Of a stretch of DNA of 64,000 nt, positions 1-13,640 are shown in pieces. Positions within the stretch are counted from its first letter, which is position 1. Every line of letters begins with the position of its first letter. The notes under the pieces were generated by a model. The model saw only the letters and a program-made list of their open reading frames with translations. It made no database searches and was not told the origin of the DNA. The stretch lies in the NCBI GenBank assembly GCA_028023455.1, contig JAQFVV010000142.1, forward strand, positions 2,103,740 through 2,167,739. The letters run 5' to 3'. The stretch comes from Epiperipatus broadwayi (Eukaryota > Onychophora > Udeonychophora > Euonychophora > Peripatidae). The translations under genes were made by a program, and so were the position numbers.

Positions 1-234
<234 letters not shown>

Positions 235-2878
235 CTCAAACTGGCTGATATATACACAAATAAAATAGAGAAATAGACAGATAAATAGATAAATGTGTAT
301 ATTTATGTATTTATATGTGTTTTGTAACTCTGAAAAAGATTGCTGGGCGATCAAAACTCTTAGATAAATTAATTTTAATTGAATAAAATAAGCATTAAAA
401 GAATAAAAAGAAAGGTGAATTTGTTTGCATTTCTTACTTGCAAATACATCCATTTATACAAATATGTAAAATAATCTATTATCTAAATATATATATATAG
501 ACAGAGAGAGACAGAGAGAGATCACGTGTTAATATTTTATTCAAAACTTGAAATTCTTAATATGACAATTACTCAAGCAGAAACCTCTAGACAATTTTCA
601 AGTAATAATAATTGTAATTTTTAGTATTGTTGATAAAAATGTATCATTTACCATTTTCTGAATACAATATAATCTAATAAGTTAAATTTATCCACCCGCC
701 GCTCATTTTGTACTTTAGGGATAGAGTACATTTTATGGTATTTCACTTAATTTAAACCGTATATACGTGGATTGCCATTACTTATACGTGATCTATAGAA
801 ACCCTGCGTGTCACAGCTCAAGTCTATCATTTCCAATATTTGAATGTCATATGATTTTTATGACCTTCTGGGCGACAAACCATTCGCTTACTATTATTAT
901 CTATAGAAGATTTCTCCATCCCCCAAAAAACTACGAAATATATTAAAAAACTATTCGGTCAGCATTGTTATTTTACATGACTGTTGACAAAATTATTATT
1001 CAAATAAATAATAAATAACGTTAATAATAGTAAGAGTTGTCAAACTACTACCGATGAAAATCAAATATAAGATCATTTTAGATACTTTATGAGTGCTAAA
1101 CTTACCTTCCCAGTAAACTTAACATGCATAAATAAAAATTTAATACAAAGTCTAAACTTAAAATTCATCTATAATTTTTTTACCAATATATTCAAAATAA
1201 TAATGCAATTGCAAATGTTGTAAAAATAGTAACTAGAACAAAAATATGAGCAAACTTATTAAAATAAAAATCATTATTTTAGCTTACATGTTAATTAATA
1301 AAATTTATAAATAAGTAGCATATTTATTTAAATCTTGTTAGGCTAAACAAACACCAAAAATAATGTTAATTAAAAAATTTTAATAATTTATATTTTTAGA
1401 ATAGGATCACAATAAAGTAAAAAGCACTTGATTTATATAAATAAAATTGTCTTTTATTACACACTTGAAAATAATTGTTAGTATATATTTAGAAAAAAAA
1501 ATCAAGTCTTGCTCACCGAATCAGGTAGTACCCACATATTATAATCTTTACTAGTACACTAATAGAAATTCCAAATTTTGATATATTAATTATCGGATCT
1601 TTGTAAGAAGTAAACTCCAGTCAAAGCAAAGAGTAGACTAAATAAAAAGAAAACACATATATAAAAACTTTAAACAGACACATATTTATAACATAGAATA
1701 AGGTAAATTTGCACTTACATTTTCAAGATACAAACACAAAAAGAAAAAAATTAACTAAAGGTAAAAATAAAACTATACCTTGGCTACATTTTTTAAAGTG
1801 AGCCCGTTCTTTTACAAAAATAACTATGTATGTATATTTTCCCCTCAAAGAAAGGTTAAAATGTCTAGGCAATCAACACTGGTTTAGTTTAATAGTTTTT
1901 TTCTAGTACAATTTTACAAGTCTTTATATTATCATGACCTCAATCTATATTTTTAACCCAATTTTTTATTATCACTTTAAATAATAAGATATTTATCATT
2001 ATTAAAAAAAATTGGTAGCAGTTACATTTAATTATTTATTTTAGCTTGGAATGTTTTTAATCAATTAACTATTAACAAATATTGTAATCTGTAGAAATTA
2101 CAACCAAGAGATGAATACTAATAACTTTCTTAAGTGCTTCAATTCTACAACTGAGTATTTAGTTTTGAGAATCCTTAATTATGTGGCTCATGGTTTGTGT
2201 TAACACACAATTACACTAGTGAAAGGTCATCAAATTTATTTCTATAAATGATAACTACTGCATTTGTGGGCAGTTCCTGAAACTCTGGTAATATCTAGAA
2301 AAATCAATTTTTATTGTTTTTACTGGAAGATATAAAAAAGAAATTTGTTCACATTTATTGAGTTGTTTAAAAACATCCTTGACTGATCTTCCTGAAAAAA
2401 AAGATTGATTTGAGGTGTGTCTTGAGTAAAAAAAATTCATATCTTGCGTTAATAAAAAGTTTGATTTACTTAAGATTTTTATATTTTTTTTGTTTTTTGT
2501 GAGACAACATATCTTTTGCTAACTAGTAAAAATATATGTGATAGAATGTAAAATTACACCAAAAAAGGATGAACCTGATTGTGAGAGCAACATTTCTCGT
2601 GATATTATTTAATAGCTTTTCCAGAAGTTTAATATGACCACTTTTACTTTTATTTTAAACACTGTACACCAGTAAGAATAACTTTGTCCCAAGAAAACTG
2701 TCTTTAATTCCAATTACTGCTAGCCATCTATCTGAAGATATTTTTCTTAGAAATTATTTTAGATTTAATTATCAAAGATATTGGAAATAAATTAGATTAT
2801 AATCAATAGTTCTACATAAATAGCATGTGTTTCAATTTATTGTTTCAGAATATTACATTCAATTTTCCAAGATAGTTT
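235..2878. other. AT-rich spacer, no gene seen
   Basis: Low-complexity AT-rich sequence. The longest open frame (2255-2440, minus) is 61 codons, resembles no family I know and has ordinary intergenic composition. A short AT/AGAC-AGAG tract lies near 485-525. I see no splice-flanked exon, TIR or RNA gene here. Confidence 0.6.
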
Positions 2879-3003
2879 TCTGTTTTTTGTTGTTGTTGTT
2901 TTTCATATGTCATAGCATCAGCTGGGAGGCGAACGCACAACTGTCTGCAACCAACTACTTGCTTGCAAGGCTGCTGCGATGACCTCTCGACTAACAATGC
3001 TTG
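2879..3003 (-). repeat. tRNA-derived SINE-like copy
   Basis: On the minus strand a pol III A-box-like stretch (TAGTCGAGAGG, 2993-2983) is followed about 57 bases later by a B-box-like stretch (GCGTTCGCCTCC, about 2936-2925). The copy ends in an AAC-rich tail, read on the plus strand as TTG repeats near 2888-2902. Its complexity is clearly higher than the flanks. The spacing and tail suit a tRNA-headed SINE. The arms do not fold into a clean cloverleaf, so it is not called a functional tRNA. The family is not identified. Confidence 0.55.
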
Positions 3004-3590
3004 ACTAGTTTTATGTTTTTAAATAAAAATTTAAGCATCCAAATTCTTATAATTATATGTCTTTCTTTTAATATATTTTCTCATTTAAATAAATATTCTA
3101 ACAACATGTTATCAGTAAGATATACTAAACATTTTCTGTATGATTAGCACATACTTATTTGTATATGTTCTGGGAACTTTTCTAAATTTTGATTCTAAAA
3201 TTATTTCTTATACTAATATTATGCTTTTTAAACTTTTATTGAATTAAACTGTTTCCTTAAATATTTATTAAATTCACTTAAATTCTCATATATTTTTATT
3301 CAATAATTTAAACAATTTTGCTTCCCAATTACTTTTTTTAATATTTTAATTATTTATTTTGTATTCACATTTCCTTTATTACAATGTTTGCTATAAACTT
3401 CAGCTTCAAAAATTTAATTATTTTTTAACATTCTTTTCTAATGAATGTTATTTAGCTCAGTATTCAATAACTATATAAATATTTAACACTGGTTCAATTA
3501 ATTTCTTTATCCAGAAACATAAATAAGAGCATCATTTTTTACTAAGCTTTAAACTTATCATCTAGAGTTTTGATGACATAGATATATTTC

Positions 3591-3967
3591 TGTAATACAG
3601 AGAGTATACCAATAGCTCAAACAAGCTCTTAATTGATGAGTGTGGTAAGAGAAAATTTAAAATCTCTATCTGAAATACTCTTATCTCCAGACCAATTGGT
3701 TTTGAGCTTAAGGCTCACCTCAATGAGGAGTTAGAATATTCAGACACTACTCTGAAATTTTCTGACAAAAAATAAGTGCTGGTTTTTGAGTTGATATTTT
3801 AGATCCAGTATGTGAATATTCTAACTCCTCACTGAGGTGAACCATAAGCTCGAAACCAATTGTTCTGGGGATAAGAGTATTTTGGATAGAGATTTTAAAT
3901 ATTTTCTCTTACCGCACTTATCAATTACAAGCTTGTTTGAACTATTGCTATGCACTCTGTATTACAT
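3591..3967. mobile_element. Long inverted-repeat (MITE-like) element
   Basis: Two arms of about 155 bp (about 3591-3745 and 3812-3967) are reverse complements with scattered mismatches, separated by about 66 bp. Shared blocks include TGTAATACAGAG at the outer end, CAAACAAGCT, GGTAAGAGAAAAT, AATCTCTATC and GAGGAGTTAGAATATTCA at the inner end. There is no coding capacity. The structure is that of a non-autonomous foldback or MITE element. I could not define a confident target-site duplication, so the superfamily is open. Confidence 0.8.
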
Positions 3968-4380
3968 GTTTGTAAATACAAGCTTATAAAAGTAATGTCA
4001 CATTATATATAACTTGCTTTATTGATAAATTTATTTCTGTATATATGAATGTAAAATGATAGATAAAACAGCCATTAAATAATTTTTTTTATCTACAAAA
4101 AAATAATGAAATGAAGACAATATTCCCAGGCCACCAAATATTAGTATTAAGGGTTTGTAATTGACTTTGTAGTTTTTTTCTTTAGCATATACTAATCAAT
4201 AATTTGATAGTTAATTAGACTGACTGTAATCCAATCACTTGAAAAATCATGCCTAACTTTGTTTGGAACAAAAATAATTCAAAGATTTAGCTGAATTTAT
4301 ATTCTATATCATGGGTATGACAAATAAGCAAGTTAACCATTATGCCATGATGCTTTATATATACAAAAAAGCAACATGAA

Positions 4381-4495
4381 TATATTAATAATTTTTATTA
4401 GTCATTCATTAAACTAAATATTATCCACTTAATGAGTAATATTTCTGAAATTGTTATTAAGTGGATAATCTGTAGTGTGAAAAATTATTAATATA
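4381..4495. mobile_element. Short nested hairpin element
   Basis: A perfect 16-bp outer inverted repeat (TATATTAATAATTTTT at 4381-4396; its complement at 4480-4495) encloses a perfect 14-bp inner one (ATTATCCACTTAAT at 4420-4433; complement at 4456-4469). A segment like the inner arm (CCACTTAATGAATAATATTTCT) recurs near 61352-61373, which points to a dispersed element rather than a chance hairpin. Confidence 0.6.
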
Positions 4496-4499
4496 CTTA

Positions 4500-4790
4500 C
4501 ATTAAATGGTTTGTGTCAATATAGTGAGGGCAGTAAGTTTGAAATAAACTGTAGTACTTTGCTATCTATATATACTGAACAATAATAAAGATATGTATAA
4601 AAGATTGTGACCTGGGCTAACTGGTAAGTGCTGGTTCAGCACAAAATGTGATTTTGGGGAATCATATATCTTTTTCAAGTTTTTGGTCATGTTTATGAAT
4701 GCCACAAGGTATTAAAAAGCAAATAGGAACCAGTCCCCACCTTGTGTGACAAATTACATTACAGAATATTATTTACAACATGAATAGGTA
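4500..4790. repeat. Dispersed repeat, copy 1 (matches 61.57-61.87 kb)
   Basis: Extended similarity to 61570-61870 in the same orientation. Shared blocks include AATAATAAAGATATGT, GTACTGGTTCA/GTGCTGGTTCA, CAAAATGTG, ATCATATATCTT and CCACAAGGTATTAAAA. The copies are diverged and neither encodes protein. A SINE-like segment follows directly at about 4800, so the two may be parts of one element. Confidence 0.65.
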
Positions 4791-4799
4791 TTGTACTGG

Positions 4800-4950
4800 T
4801 CAAAACATGTTTATCCATGTAACATGAGCTGGAATCAATGAAATGTACTTCAAACCCAGTCAAGCCTGAGATTTAGGTCATGGACCAAGCTGGATTCAAA
4901 CCCATTTACCATAAGCCCCAGATCAAACACCTAATGAATAACATATAATG
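4800..4950 (-). repeat. tRNA-derived SINE-like copy
   Basis: The minus strand carries GGGTTTGAATCCA (4903-4891), one base from a pol III B-box, preceded about 40-45 bases upstream by TTCATTAGGTGTTTGATC, which resembles a tRNA D-arm/A-box region. The adjoining sequence is more complex than the AT-rich background. A diverged SINE head is the simplest reading. Confidence 0.4.
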
Positions 4951-4999
4951 ATGGCACATGAGAATTTTCTTTAAATCTGTCCCATTAGCAGAGTGGAGA

Positions 5000-6032
5000 A
5001 GACAATGAGACTCAATATTAACTAAATTAAAATATGCATATATGTAATTGTACATGTGGAAGTGGAAAAACAGAAATTTGAATGACTCAAATAAGTTTAG
5101 ACAATAAAAATAGTTTAATATGATAACAAATTATTATATACATTATGAATTAATTGCATACATTAGTATGTGCATGAATGAGCAAGTGATCTACCAATGG
5201 TATATAATTTCATAGTGAAATTCACACTAAGGGTTCTCTTATGCTCTTTTATTAACTAAATAGTATATATACATTATCACACATCTTTGGTGGGCACAGT
5301 ATTAAGATGCCAATCATTTATTAAAAGAATTACAAAATATTGCCATTAATGCTTTGATTTATGATTCTGAAACATGGTGATAGGGAGCGTTCTGAGATTC
5401 TTACAGATATAATATAAACTATTTTCATGCCATTACGGTCGTGAAAATAAGTAAAACACATTTGAAAATTACATTTAGTTATATGACAAAATATTTATTA
5501 AAAATTATTTTAATTAACAATAGTAAGAAGAACGCTTTATTTTCTTTAAGGCATATATACTTAAATACAGAACTAACAAATTATGATGGTGGGATTGAAA
5601 TAACACTTTAATTAACAAAACTAGTAATATTTGGCATTTATATATATATATTTTTTTAACAGAGTGCAATTTTAATATTACAGCACTAAAATTAGGTCAT
5701 ATGCAAAAGAAATAATAATATGAAAAGTGGAAGTACTGACAATGGTGCAGAAATAACAGGAAAAGTCATGCTTCTGGATGAAAGACGAAGTCTAAGACCC
5801 TCTTCTTGGACAGTGCTTAGAGAAAAGTGGATAGGCATGCCATGGACATCACTGATGTGCAGGCTTTTATACAAAGAAAGTGGATAGGCATAGCGTGTGC
5901 CAGGCATACTGGAATCACTTCCAGAGACCTTTTTATATAAAATAAGTACTGGGAAGATCATCTATCCTCAGGACAGGACATGAGATGAAATCTATGGATT
6001 TGATCTTGTCACAACCCCCAGATTAGAAGCAC

Positions 6033-6066
<34 letters not shown>

Positions 6067-7845
6067 CAAAGATATGCTGAATGTCAGTAATGCAGTATGG
6101 AAAGATGTCACTAACGACATTGAATATGATATACTGCTTTAAAATAAATGACTTGTTTGAATGCCATAATTTATATAAATAATATGCTATGCCACTAGAA
6201 TATATATATATATTTAGATTTCATTTAATAAAATATATGTTAAGATTTGACCCCCTCCTTTTCTGCTATTTAATATAATCCAATCCCACCTTATAGATTT
6301 TATAATAACTGAGAATATTTAAGCATGTGATATTTTAAGAGTATGGAAAAATAAAATAAAAACTAGCAGTTATACATAGAAAACAAATAAGTCCCCCTTT
6401 CAGAATTGAATAATAACATTTATAAAATAAATAAGGTTTCAGAGCAGTGATTAGCTTGAGTTCTGGATTCACTCTGGGTAGAATCCAGAGATACTAAAAG
6501 ATAAACAAAATGTTGACTTATAAAAACAATGTGGTGAGCATATTAATTAATAAAGCATTATGTTTTAAGGGGACGTTAATAACCTTAATTCATGGAGGTT
6601 TACTTAAAAAGAAGAAAAGATTTTAAAAATTCAATTCATCAGATTGCTTGAGATTGGCATATTAATAACTAAAATAGACATATAAAATCAAGTAAATACA
6701 TATAAATAAATTACTGCACCAAAGTTGAAGAAAATTAGAGCATATGAGAGAGAATTAGATTTATCAAAATTACTTGAGAGCAGTTTACATTTACGTTTTA
6801 GTAAGATACAAAGTTGATAAATAATATATTATGAGAAATCTTAATAGAGTTTGAGATTAGTTAGGCAAGCCAGATTTAGGTCAATGATGGTGGTTTAAAA
6901 TAATTTATCTTGCACAATTTCTTAAGAGTTCATTTTAAAAAGTCAGCTCATCAGGCGTAATTGAAAGGAACCATGCAAGTTTTTCTAAAGTTCTTCATCA
7001 GGCTTTTATTTCATTCTAGTGCAGCAGAAAGATGATACAGTAGTGGAAAAAAGCCCACAAGGGTCCAAAAGATGATTGGCATCTACTCTATCATTATCTT
7101 ACATTTCAAAATTTCTTGGAGTATTGATTGGTGATCAAAATTAGCTCATTTTATACTTCTGCCCAGGTATTTCTGGAATGCTTTCAATTTCTTATTTCTA
7201 GCTTAAACATAATCTTTAATCTAACAAAATCTTACATTTCTTTGTCCATTGTTTTTGAAAAATGCAATCATTTGATAACATTCCAAAATATATTTGAATC
7301 TATTTTCAGATTGGAAATAGATTTGATAAAAATGTTGATACAAAAGTATTAATCTTAATCCCCATTTTAAATAAAAACTTTAATTAAAAATTCTTTCCCA
7401 AGACTAAAACAATATTATATTTTTAACCCTTTAATTATTTTTGGACAATTAATGGTTGCATCTTCCATCTTGGATTTTATAAAAATATACAGTTTAATAA
7501 AAAAAAAAAAAAAAACAATTTAAAAAGAAAAAGTTTTAAAATGACATATAATAAAATATTTTTTTTAAAAAAATCATTATTTTGTTAGCATTTTTTGCTG
7601 CCATAATATATATATATGAGCTGCACCTATGTATTTTTATTGTGAAAAAAAGAATTTAAAAAATTAATAATAATACATATTGAAAAGTTAAATTTTATAA
7701 ATTTTAGGCATGCATCTTAAATATATACGTAATATATATATATATGACTAAAGGTGCAGGATGGGATATAGGGTTTGAACACAGGTTAGTAGATGAAACC
7801 ATGAAGCTCAATCTTAAGTTTAGATTGACTGCTTCTGTATATAAA
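5000..7845. other. AT-rich spacer with small repeats
   Basis: No supportable gene. It contains a (TA)n tract at about 6034-6062 and a short direct duplication of AGTGGATAGGCAT (5826 and 5879). Frames of 89 codons (5692-5961, minus) and 74 codons (7128-7352, plus) have no recognisable domain and probably arise by chance. A B-box-like GGGTTTGAACA near 7769 lacks an A-box partner. Confidence 0.55.
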
Positions 7846-8140
7846 GTTCAATGCAATCATTTAAATAGTAAATGATGTTATAATAAATAATATAGATTCC
7901 CTCTTAGCATTTAAAAATATGATAATAAGAAATCAATTCTATTTTCTTACTTAGTCCTTTTTGTTTATAAAGAAGATTGTCTTGAATAACTAAAGCAGAA
8001 GTGTGAATATTAATCAATCTAATTATTTGTTGTAAGTTATTCATTAAACAGATTGATTTTTTATTTAACAAATTAAAGAAATTCCTTGATATTTTAAATT
8101 TTGTAATAAATATTTCAATGATAATTATGAAATACAAGAA

Positions 8141-8217
<77 letters not shown>

Positions 8218-8553
8218 CAATAGAATTATTTAAATAGTAAATGCTATTATAATAATAGATAAACACTCCCATTTAGCATTTGAAAATATAATTATATGTA
8301 AAAAGAATAAAAAGTAATTTTTTTTTTTGTTCAATGAAAATCAATCTTTTGAATACATATCTTACAATAAATGATTGGATTGATTAATATTCACATCTTC
8401 TACCTCAGTTATTTAATGCCATTTTTTTATAAACAAAAGAAAACTAAGTAAGAAAATGAAACAATTTTTTTATTATGATATTGTTGAATGTTAAGTGAGA
8501 ATGCATAGCATTTATTATAACAGCATCTATTATTTTAATGATTGTATTGAACC
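7846..8553. mobile_element. Foldback element split by (TA)n
   Basis: The left arm (about 7846-8062) and right arm (about 8335-8553) are reverse complements over about 215 bp. The outer end is GTTCAATGCAATCATT on the left and GGTTCAATACAATCATT on the complement of the right. Internal blocks TTTTCTTACTTAGT, GTTTATAAA, GTGAATATTAATCAATC and TTTATTGTAAG/TTTGTTGTAAG also match. The centre holds (TA)n at 8143-8212 and a partial extra copy of the outer segment (8217-8300, TTTAAATAGTAAATG). The open frame of 122 codons across the TA tract is a translated microsatellite, not a gene. Confidence 0.75.
8143..8212. repeat. (TA)n tract
   Basis: About 70 bases of almost pure TA, broken once by TTTA, lying in the loop of the foldback element. 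It probably expanded from the AT-rich loop. Confidence 0.95.
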
Positions 8554-9119
8554 ATATATATATAATATAACAATTGTGTTACATGGCACATAATAGCATA
8601 GTGTGTATATATATATATATATTGTACCCTCACTTCCAAAAAATATATAATATAACTTAAAATATGACTAGCTCAATTAAATCGTTATGCTCGGCTAAAA
8701 TATGTATAACTATTATTAATATATTTTTATAATACTATATCTTATCAGATTTAGTACAACTAACAGAAAATTAATATAGTTCAATATCATGTACTAATTA
8801 AATAAGTATTTATTAAATCATGAGACTATGAAGTGAAGTTACAAGTGGTAATATGAATTTACATTGAGCCTATGTCTTCTAAGACATTATCTCAATGGCA
8901 TAAGAATACTATTACCTCTTTATTATCTCACTAATACATCTATAGCACTCCTATGTCTTTTATGAAAATTAACTAACTTCAATAATATCAATAAATAAAT
9001 CTCAATCTTTTATCAAAGAAATATAACTAAATAATCTCAGGTTCTTTTAATTATCTTAAAGTAATAATACTTCTTGCAGATAGGCATGATAAGGGATTTA
9101 ATATCAGACCTAACTACAC

Positions 9120-12100
9120 TTAACTTATAATAATAATAAATAACTAATAATAATAATCTCCAGTGTATAAGTTAACCTTATCTATTTTATTATACTACTA
9201 ATCATTAAGAAAACAAGTAAATCATCTACATGTCTTTCATCTTCATATAGTATCTTAATTGAGAATATAATAAAATCTTATAATCTAATAATATGTGGCA
9301 ATAAATAATATTATACTTTTATATTATGCATTATAACTATTTCATGACCATAATAACATAATATGTTAATATCAATGAATTTTTATAAATTATATTAAGA
9401 AAATACTGTATTTCTTTTTTTAAAAAAAAATAATAATAATTTAATTCATATTGTGCAAATATTATGTTTTATTCAAATTATCTGTTGTCAAATGCTGTGG
9501 TGCAAAATAATGAATTCGACACACTTTTAAAACAACTTAAACAAATTTATTTACATCAACTTTAATAAACAACTTATATACATTATTTACATTATAAGTG
9601 GAAATCAAGAAAAAAAAAATAAGAAAAAAGAAAAATAATAATAATACAAGATTCTTACATTGTTATTATTTCCATAATCCAAAATAAATAATCAATACAT
9701 TTCTTAAATGTTTTATCAGTAACATTTAATTGAGTTTATGAACTTATATTTTACTAGATATCATTTATAATCACTTAGTACAATATAAGGCTTTTATGTG
9801 AAATATCGCTTAGGTAGCACATGTGAAATAAACAAACTTTAACAATTAAAATGCTACTCCATTTAAGTATTATAGCTATTTTTATTATAATGTAACTATT
9901 ATGTATTACTTTTATTATTAACATTAACTAAATATCAACTAAGGTATAGATTGATATAACTTTGTAATATTATGTGACTTTTATTGATTACATAATTATT
10001 TACTTCATTCTGATGTAATTTCATAATATATGTCTTACCAAAATATGCAATACATATATGTTCTTTTCTTAAAATAATATTTTAAAATTATTCAACAATT
10101 TTGTGAAGACAAAAAAAATTATTTATAAATTACCAATTTTTATAAAGTTATTATATTAAAATAAAATTCTATGATTCTTTTCCATTTAAACTACTACTCT
10201 TCTCTACTTGTTATTCCGATTCCCTCTTAATAAAATCTTATCTTCAAGTATCATTCTAATCTTATTTAACTTCAGTATCAGCTTACCAATTTTAAAAAAA
10301 AAATGACTATCTAAACTCTCTTATATCCCATCATCTATATATGATAAACCCTTCAAACAAAATATAAATTTCTATCTAAAATTAATTTAACTTGTCTAAT
10401 AAAAAAAAATAAAAAATATAGATATATTTTTACTTCTTACTAACTTGAAAATAAATATAAATGACTCATACTAATATAATAAATCAAACTCCTAATATTG
10501 TAACAGAGACATTAAAGTTTATTCACGAAAGAATCATATAATTATTTCTAGATAACTCTTATTACGTTGTATTAAATTTATATTATAAAATAAAGTATGC
10601 ATATTAAAATAAAACGATTATTGATAGTATTATGCGTGTATATTCTTTAAATATTTATCCATTTACTCAACAATCAAATAATACTTGGTTTATCTAAAGA
10701 AAACAAAGCAAAAATACATTAAATTATTAATATTATATAATTATTACCATAAATGATACTCCAATTTATAATCAGCCAAACGATGTCCTCCAGGATTATA
10801 GTTTTACAAAAATAATATCACATTTATACTCAACAATTATTCTTAAAATATTACGTGTTATAAAATTATATAAAAAAATAAACTTTATGAAATTAAGTGT
10901 TATATTAATGTGTAATTACTTTTAAAATGTACCTCTCTTATCTTTAATAGATCAATAAATAATTAAATATCTATGTTAGTTAAGAAAACAAAATATGTTA
11001 CATAAAATCCAACGGTGTCTTCTTTCCACCCACAATTGTTCTTTTTTCCTAGGCACAACATTTTACCAACACCACTTCCTTTTTCCGGTACATCACGTGT
11101 TTAAACAGTTTTTATGAAATAAATGGAAAATGTTTTTTTTTTTAAAAAAAAAATAAGATAAAATAAATTCCACCATAAAGAAACAAAATAATAATTCAAA
11201 CAGTTTATAGGATCCGGATTTATTTAAAAGTTATTATCTTCCAAGGATTAATCAATAGTTAAATGTTTAATTTAAGTTTTTATAAAAATTGACTTGGATA
11301 TCCTCGTATACTTCTGTGCGCATTTCTTTAAATATTCAGCAAAACATTTTTTAAAATTTTCTATATAACCAGCATATAGAATTTAAATATTATAACGTTT
11401 TTATAGGTATTTATTTATCAATTAAATTTCCGAATTATCAGTTTTTTAAAAATCTATCGACCTCTAGTCTTTTAAATAACAAAGACTTAATAAGGCAAGT
11501 ATTTCTGCAATTATTATTAACTTCCATATCTTTACCAAAAGATATATTAAGATATGCAATTTAAAAATACTTTCTTCATAAAGAAGTATTTATCTTTCTT
11601 TAAAATATTTATTTATAAAAAAATTAATTATAATCAACTTTTAAATTCATATAATGTCCAATATATTATTTTTATCCAACTAGTAATTCTCTTAGTTAAT
11701 CCAGCGTTCACTATATTTTTAATATAAAGTTTCCAACACATTTTATCAATATACGATATTTTCATGATTATTTGATAGTAAAATTGAGCCTTGATAGAGA
11801 CGATCAATAGGGAATTATAAATAAATTAGCACTGCATATTTAACGGTAAACTTTTATAAAATTATTTAGAACTACTCTCTTATAAATTAAGAAACTATTA
11901 CGAGAGCGTCTATAATTTTTTACTTAGCTATATTTAATAGCACACTTCACTTAAAAGAAATTACAATCACCCTCTGAACAATTGAACCTCGGTTTTTATA
12001 CCGGAAGAAATTACCCACTTGATTGGTAAATTAAACAATCACCTTGCTAGCCTATTTACATATCTTACCAACAATACAAAATTAAAAATAAATATTGACT

Positions 12101-12720
12101 TATTTAATATTTATTATTTATTACATTACTTAATTCTTAAATTAATTTTTATCATTTATTTAAATCCATTAAACATTTTTTAAAAAATATGTTTTACTTT
12201 ATTTCACTTTTAACTTTTATAAGACTATTTTTCTAAACAAACTAAGTCTATTTTTATTCATTATATTTTTTAAACAGTATTTTAAAAATCAGATTTAATA
12301 TTTCACACTAATTATTTTTATTTTTATCTCGTGATAGCCAATATAATATTTATAAATTTTATAATAGAATTTTAAAACAGTGTTGCAACTTTACTAAAAA
12401 AAAACTTACAAGCATATGTGTACATATGTCTATCTGTCACCTGATTTACAACACAGATATAAACGCTTGTAATTATCTAAAAATAAACTAACAATTCAAT
12501 TTTATAAAATAAATATTTTTTTAAAACAAATAATATACTATAACAACTTTAAAATAATAATTCGATATTATAAAATCAAATATTAATCTTCTATTATATA
12601 CTTTTAATAACAAAAATATTTATATTCACTTACCAAATATTAATCTTTATCAACAATAAATACATATGCATTTAATTTTAACTTGTCTTTTTTAAAAACT
12701 TTTAGCTTTAAACATTTATT
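9120..12720. other. G-poor, strand-asymmetric AT-rich block
   Basis: No gene. For about 3.6 kb the plus strand is very poor in G relative to C. In 10201-10380 I count 38 C against 7 G, and several 60-base lines near 12.1 kb hold no or one G. More complex islands lie at 11008-11100 and 11970-12060. On the minus strand the second begins with TATAAAAACCGAGG, like a core promoter. One possibility is a very old retroelement in minus orientation. Another is transcription-linked strand bias. Confidence 0.4.
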
Positions 12721-12974
12721 TACAAAACTGATCAATGCAGTATTGATCATGGCCAGTTTTCCCAACCATATAATATTATCATTTTTTTTATTGAAACGTC
12801 TCCCTCAAATATTAGCACAATTTCACATATCAAATATTCATAGTTTACTTTAGTTAAACTTTTGAAAGATTATTATAAATAAAATCAACATCATATAGCT
12901 ATAATATATCTTAAATTTAAAATTTTTTTTAAACAAATTGATATAACAATTTGTGGAGACCCATACAAAAGGGC

Positions 12975-12976
<2 letters not shown>

Positions 12977-13024
<48 letters not shown>

Positions 13025-13034
13025 ATATATATCT

Positions 13035-13075
<41 letters not shown>
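12977..13075. repeat. Double (TA)n tract
   Basis: Two long TA runs (12977-13020 and 13038-13075) are separated by a short TTTTATATATATCTACTT-type interruption. It is an ordinary expanded AT microsatellite. Confidence 0.95.
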
Positions 13076-13078
<3 letters not shown>

Positions 13079-13519
13079 TGAAAGGAAAAGTAGAAATAAA
13101 CACAGTTAAAAATTTTGTAGATATTTTCTTCATTTCCCTGGAATAAAAACATAGTAAAATATTAAATATTTTTGAATTGACAAAAAAAAATTTATAAATT
13201 AAACAGTTTAAAAGCTCTAATTAATACTGTATTCTTATGTTGAAATTAAAAAGAAGCATGTTTTATGGTAAAATAGAACTGATAATTGTAAACATTTCTA
13301 TTATTTATTTTTTAAAATCTTTGTGGATTACACTTTGATAAAATTGTAAAAGTAGCTTTTAATAAAAAAAAAGGATTAAAAAGAAAAAAACAGTTTTAAA
13401 TAATGTATGTGTGTCACTCCACCTAACCTAAACTTATATAAAAGGGTTGAAAAAAATAATTTGGGAGTAGTAGTTTGTTGTTTTTAGATTAATTTGACTA
13501 ATAATAGTTTGTTTTAGTT

Positions 13520-13640
13520 GGTAGCTATAGCAGTTAGTTGGGTATCAGACCCTTAAGATGTAAAAACACAAGGAGGGCAAGTCCAGAAGCTGCTCTATGG
13601 TTTATGGTAGCAGAGTTTGAATTCTCTTGGGGAGAATGGG
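13520..13640 (+). repeat. Possible diverged SINE head
   Basis: TAGCAGTTAGTTGG (13528-13541) resembles an A-box with tRNA D-loop. GAGTTTGAATTCTC (13613-13626) resembles a B-box. The gap of about 85 bases is longer than usual and the sequence is diverged. The island up to about 13.85 kb is visibly more complex than its flanks. Confidence 0.25.

Noticed and set aside
7904-8272. 122-codon Ile/Tyr-rich frame
   Set aside because: Crosses the (TA)n loop of the foldback element; the repeat simply lacks stops in this frame.
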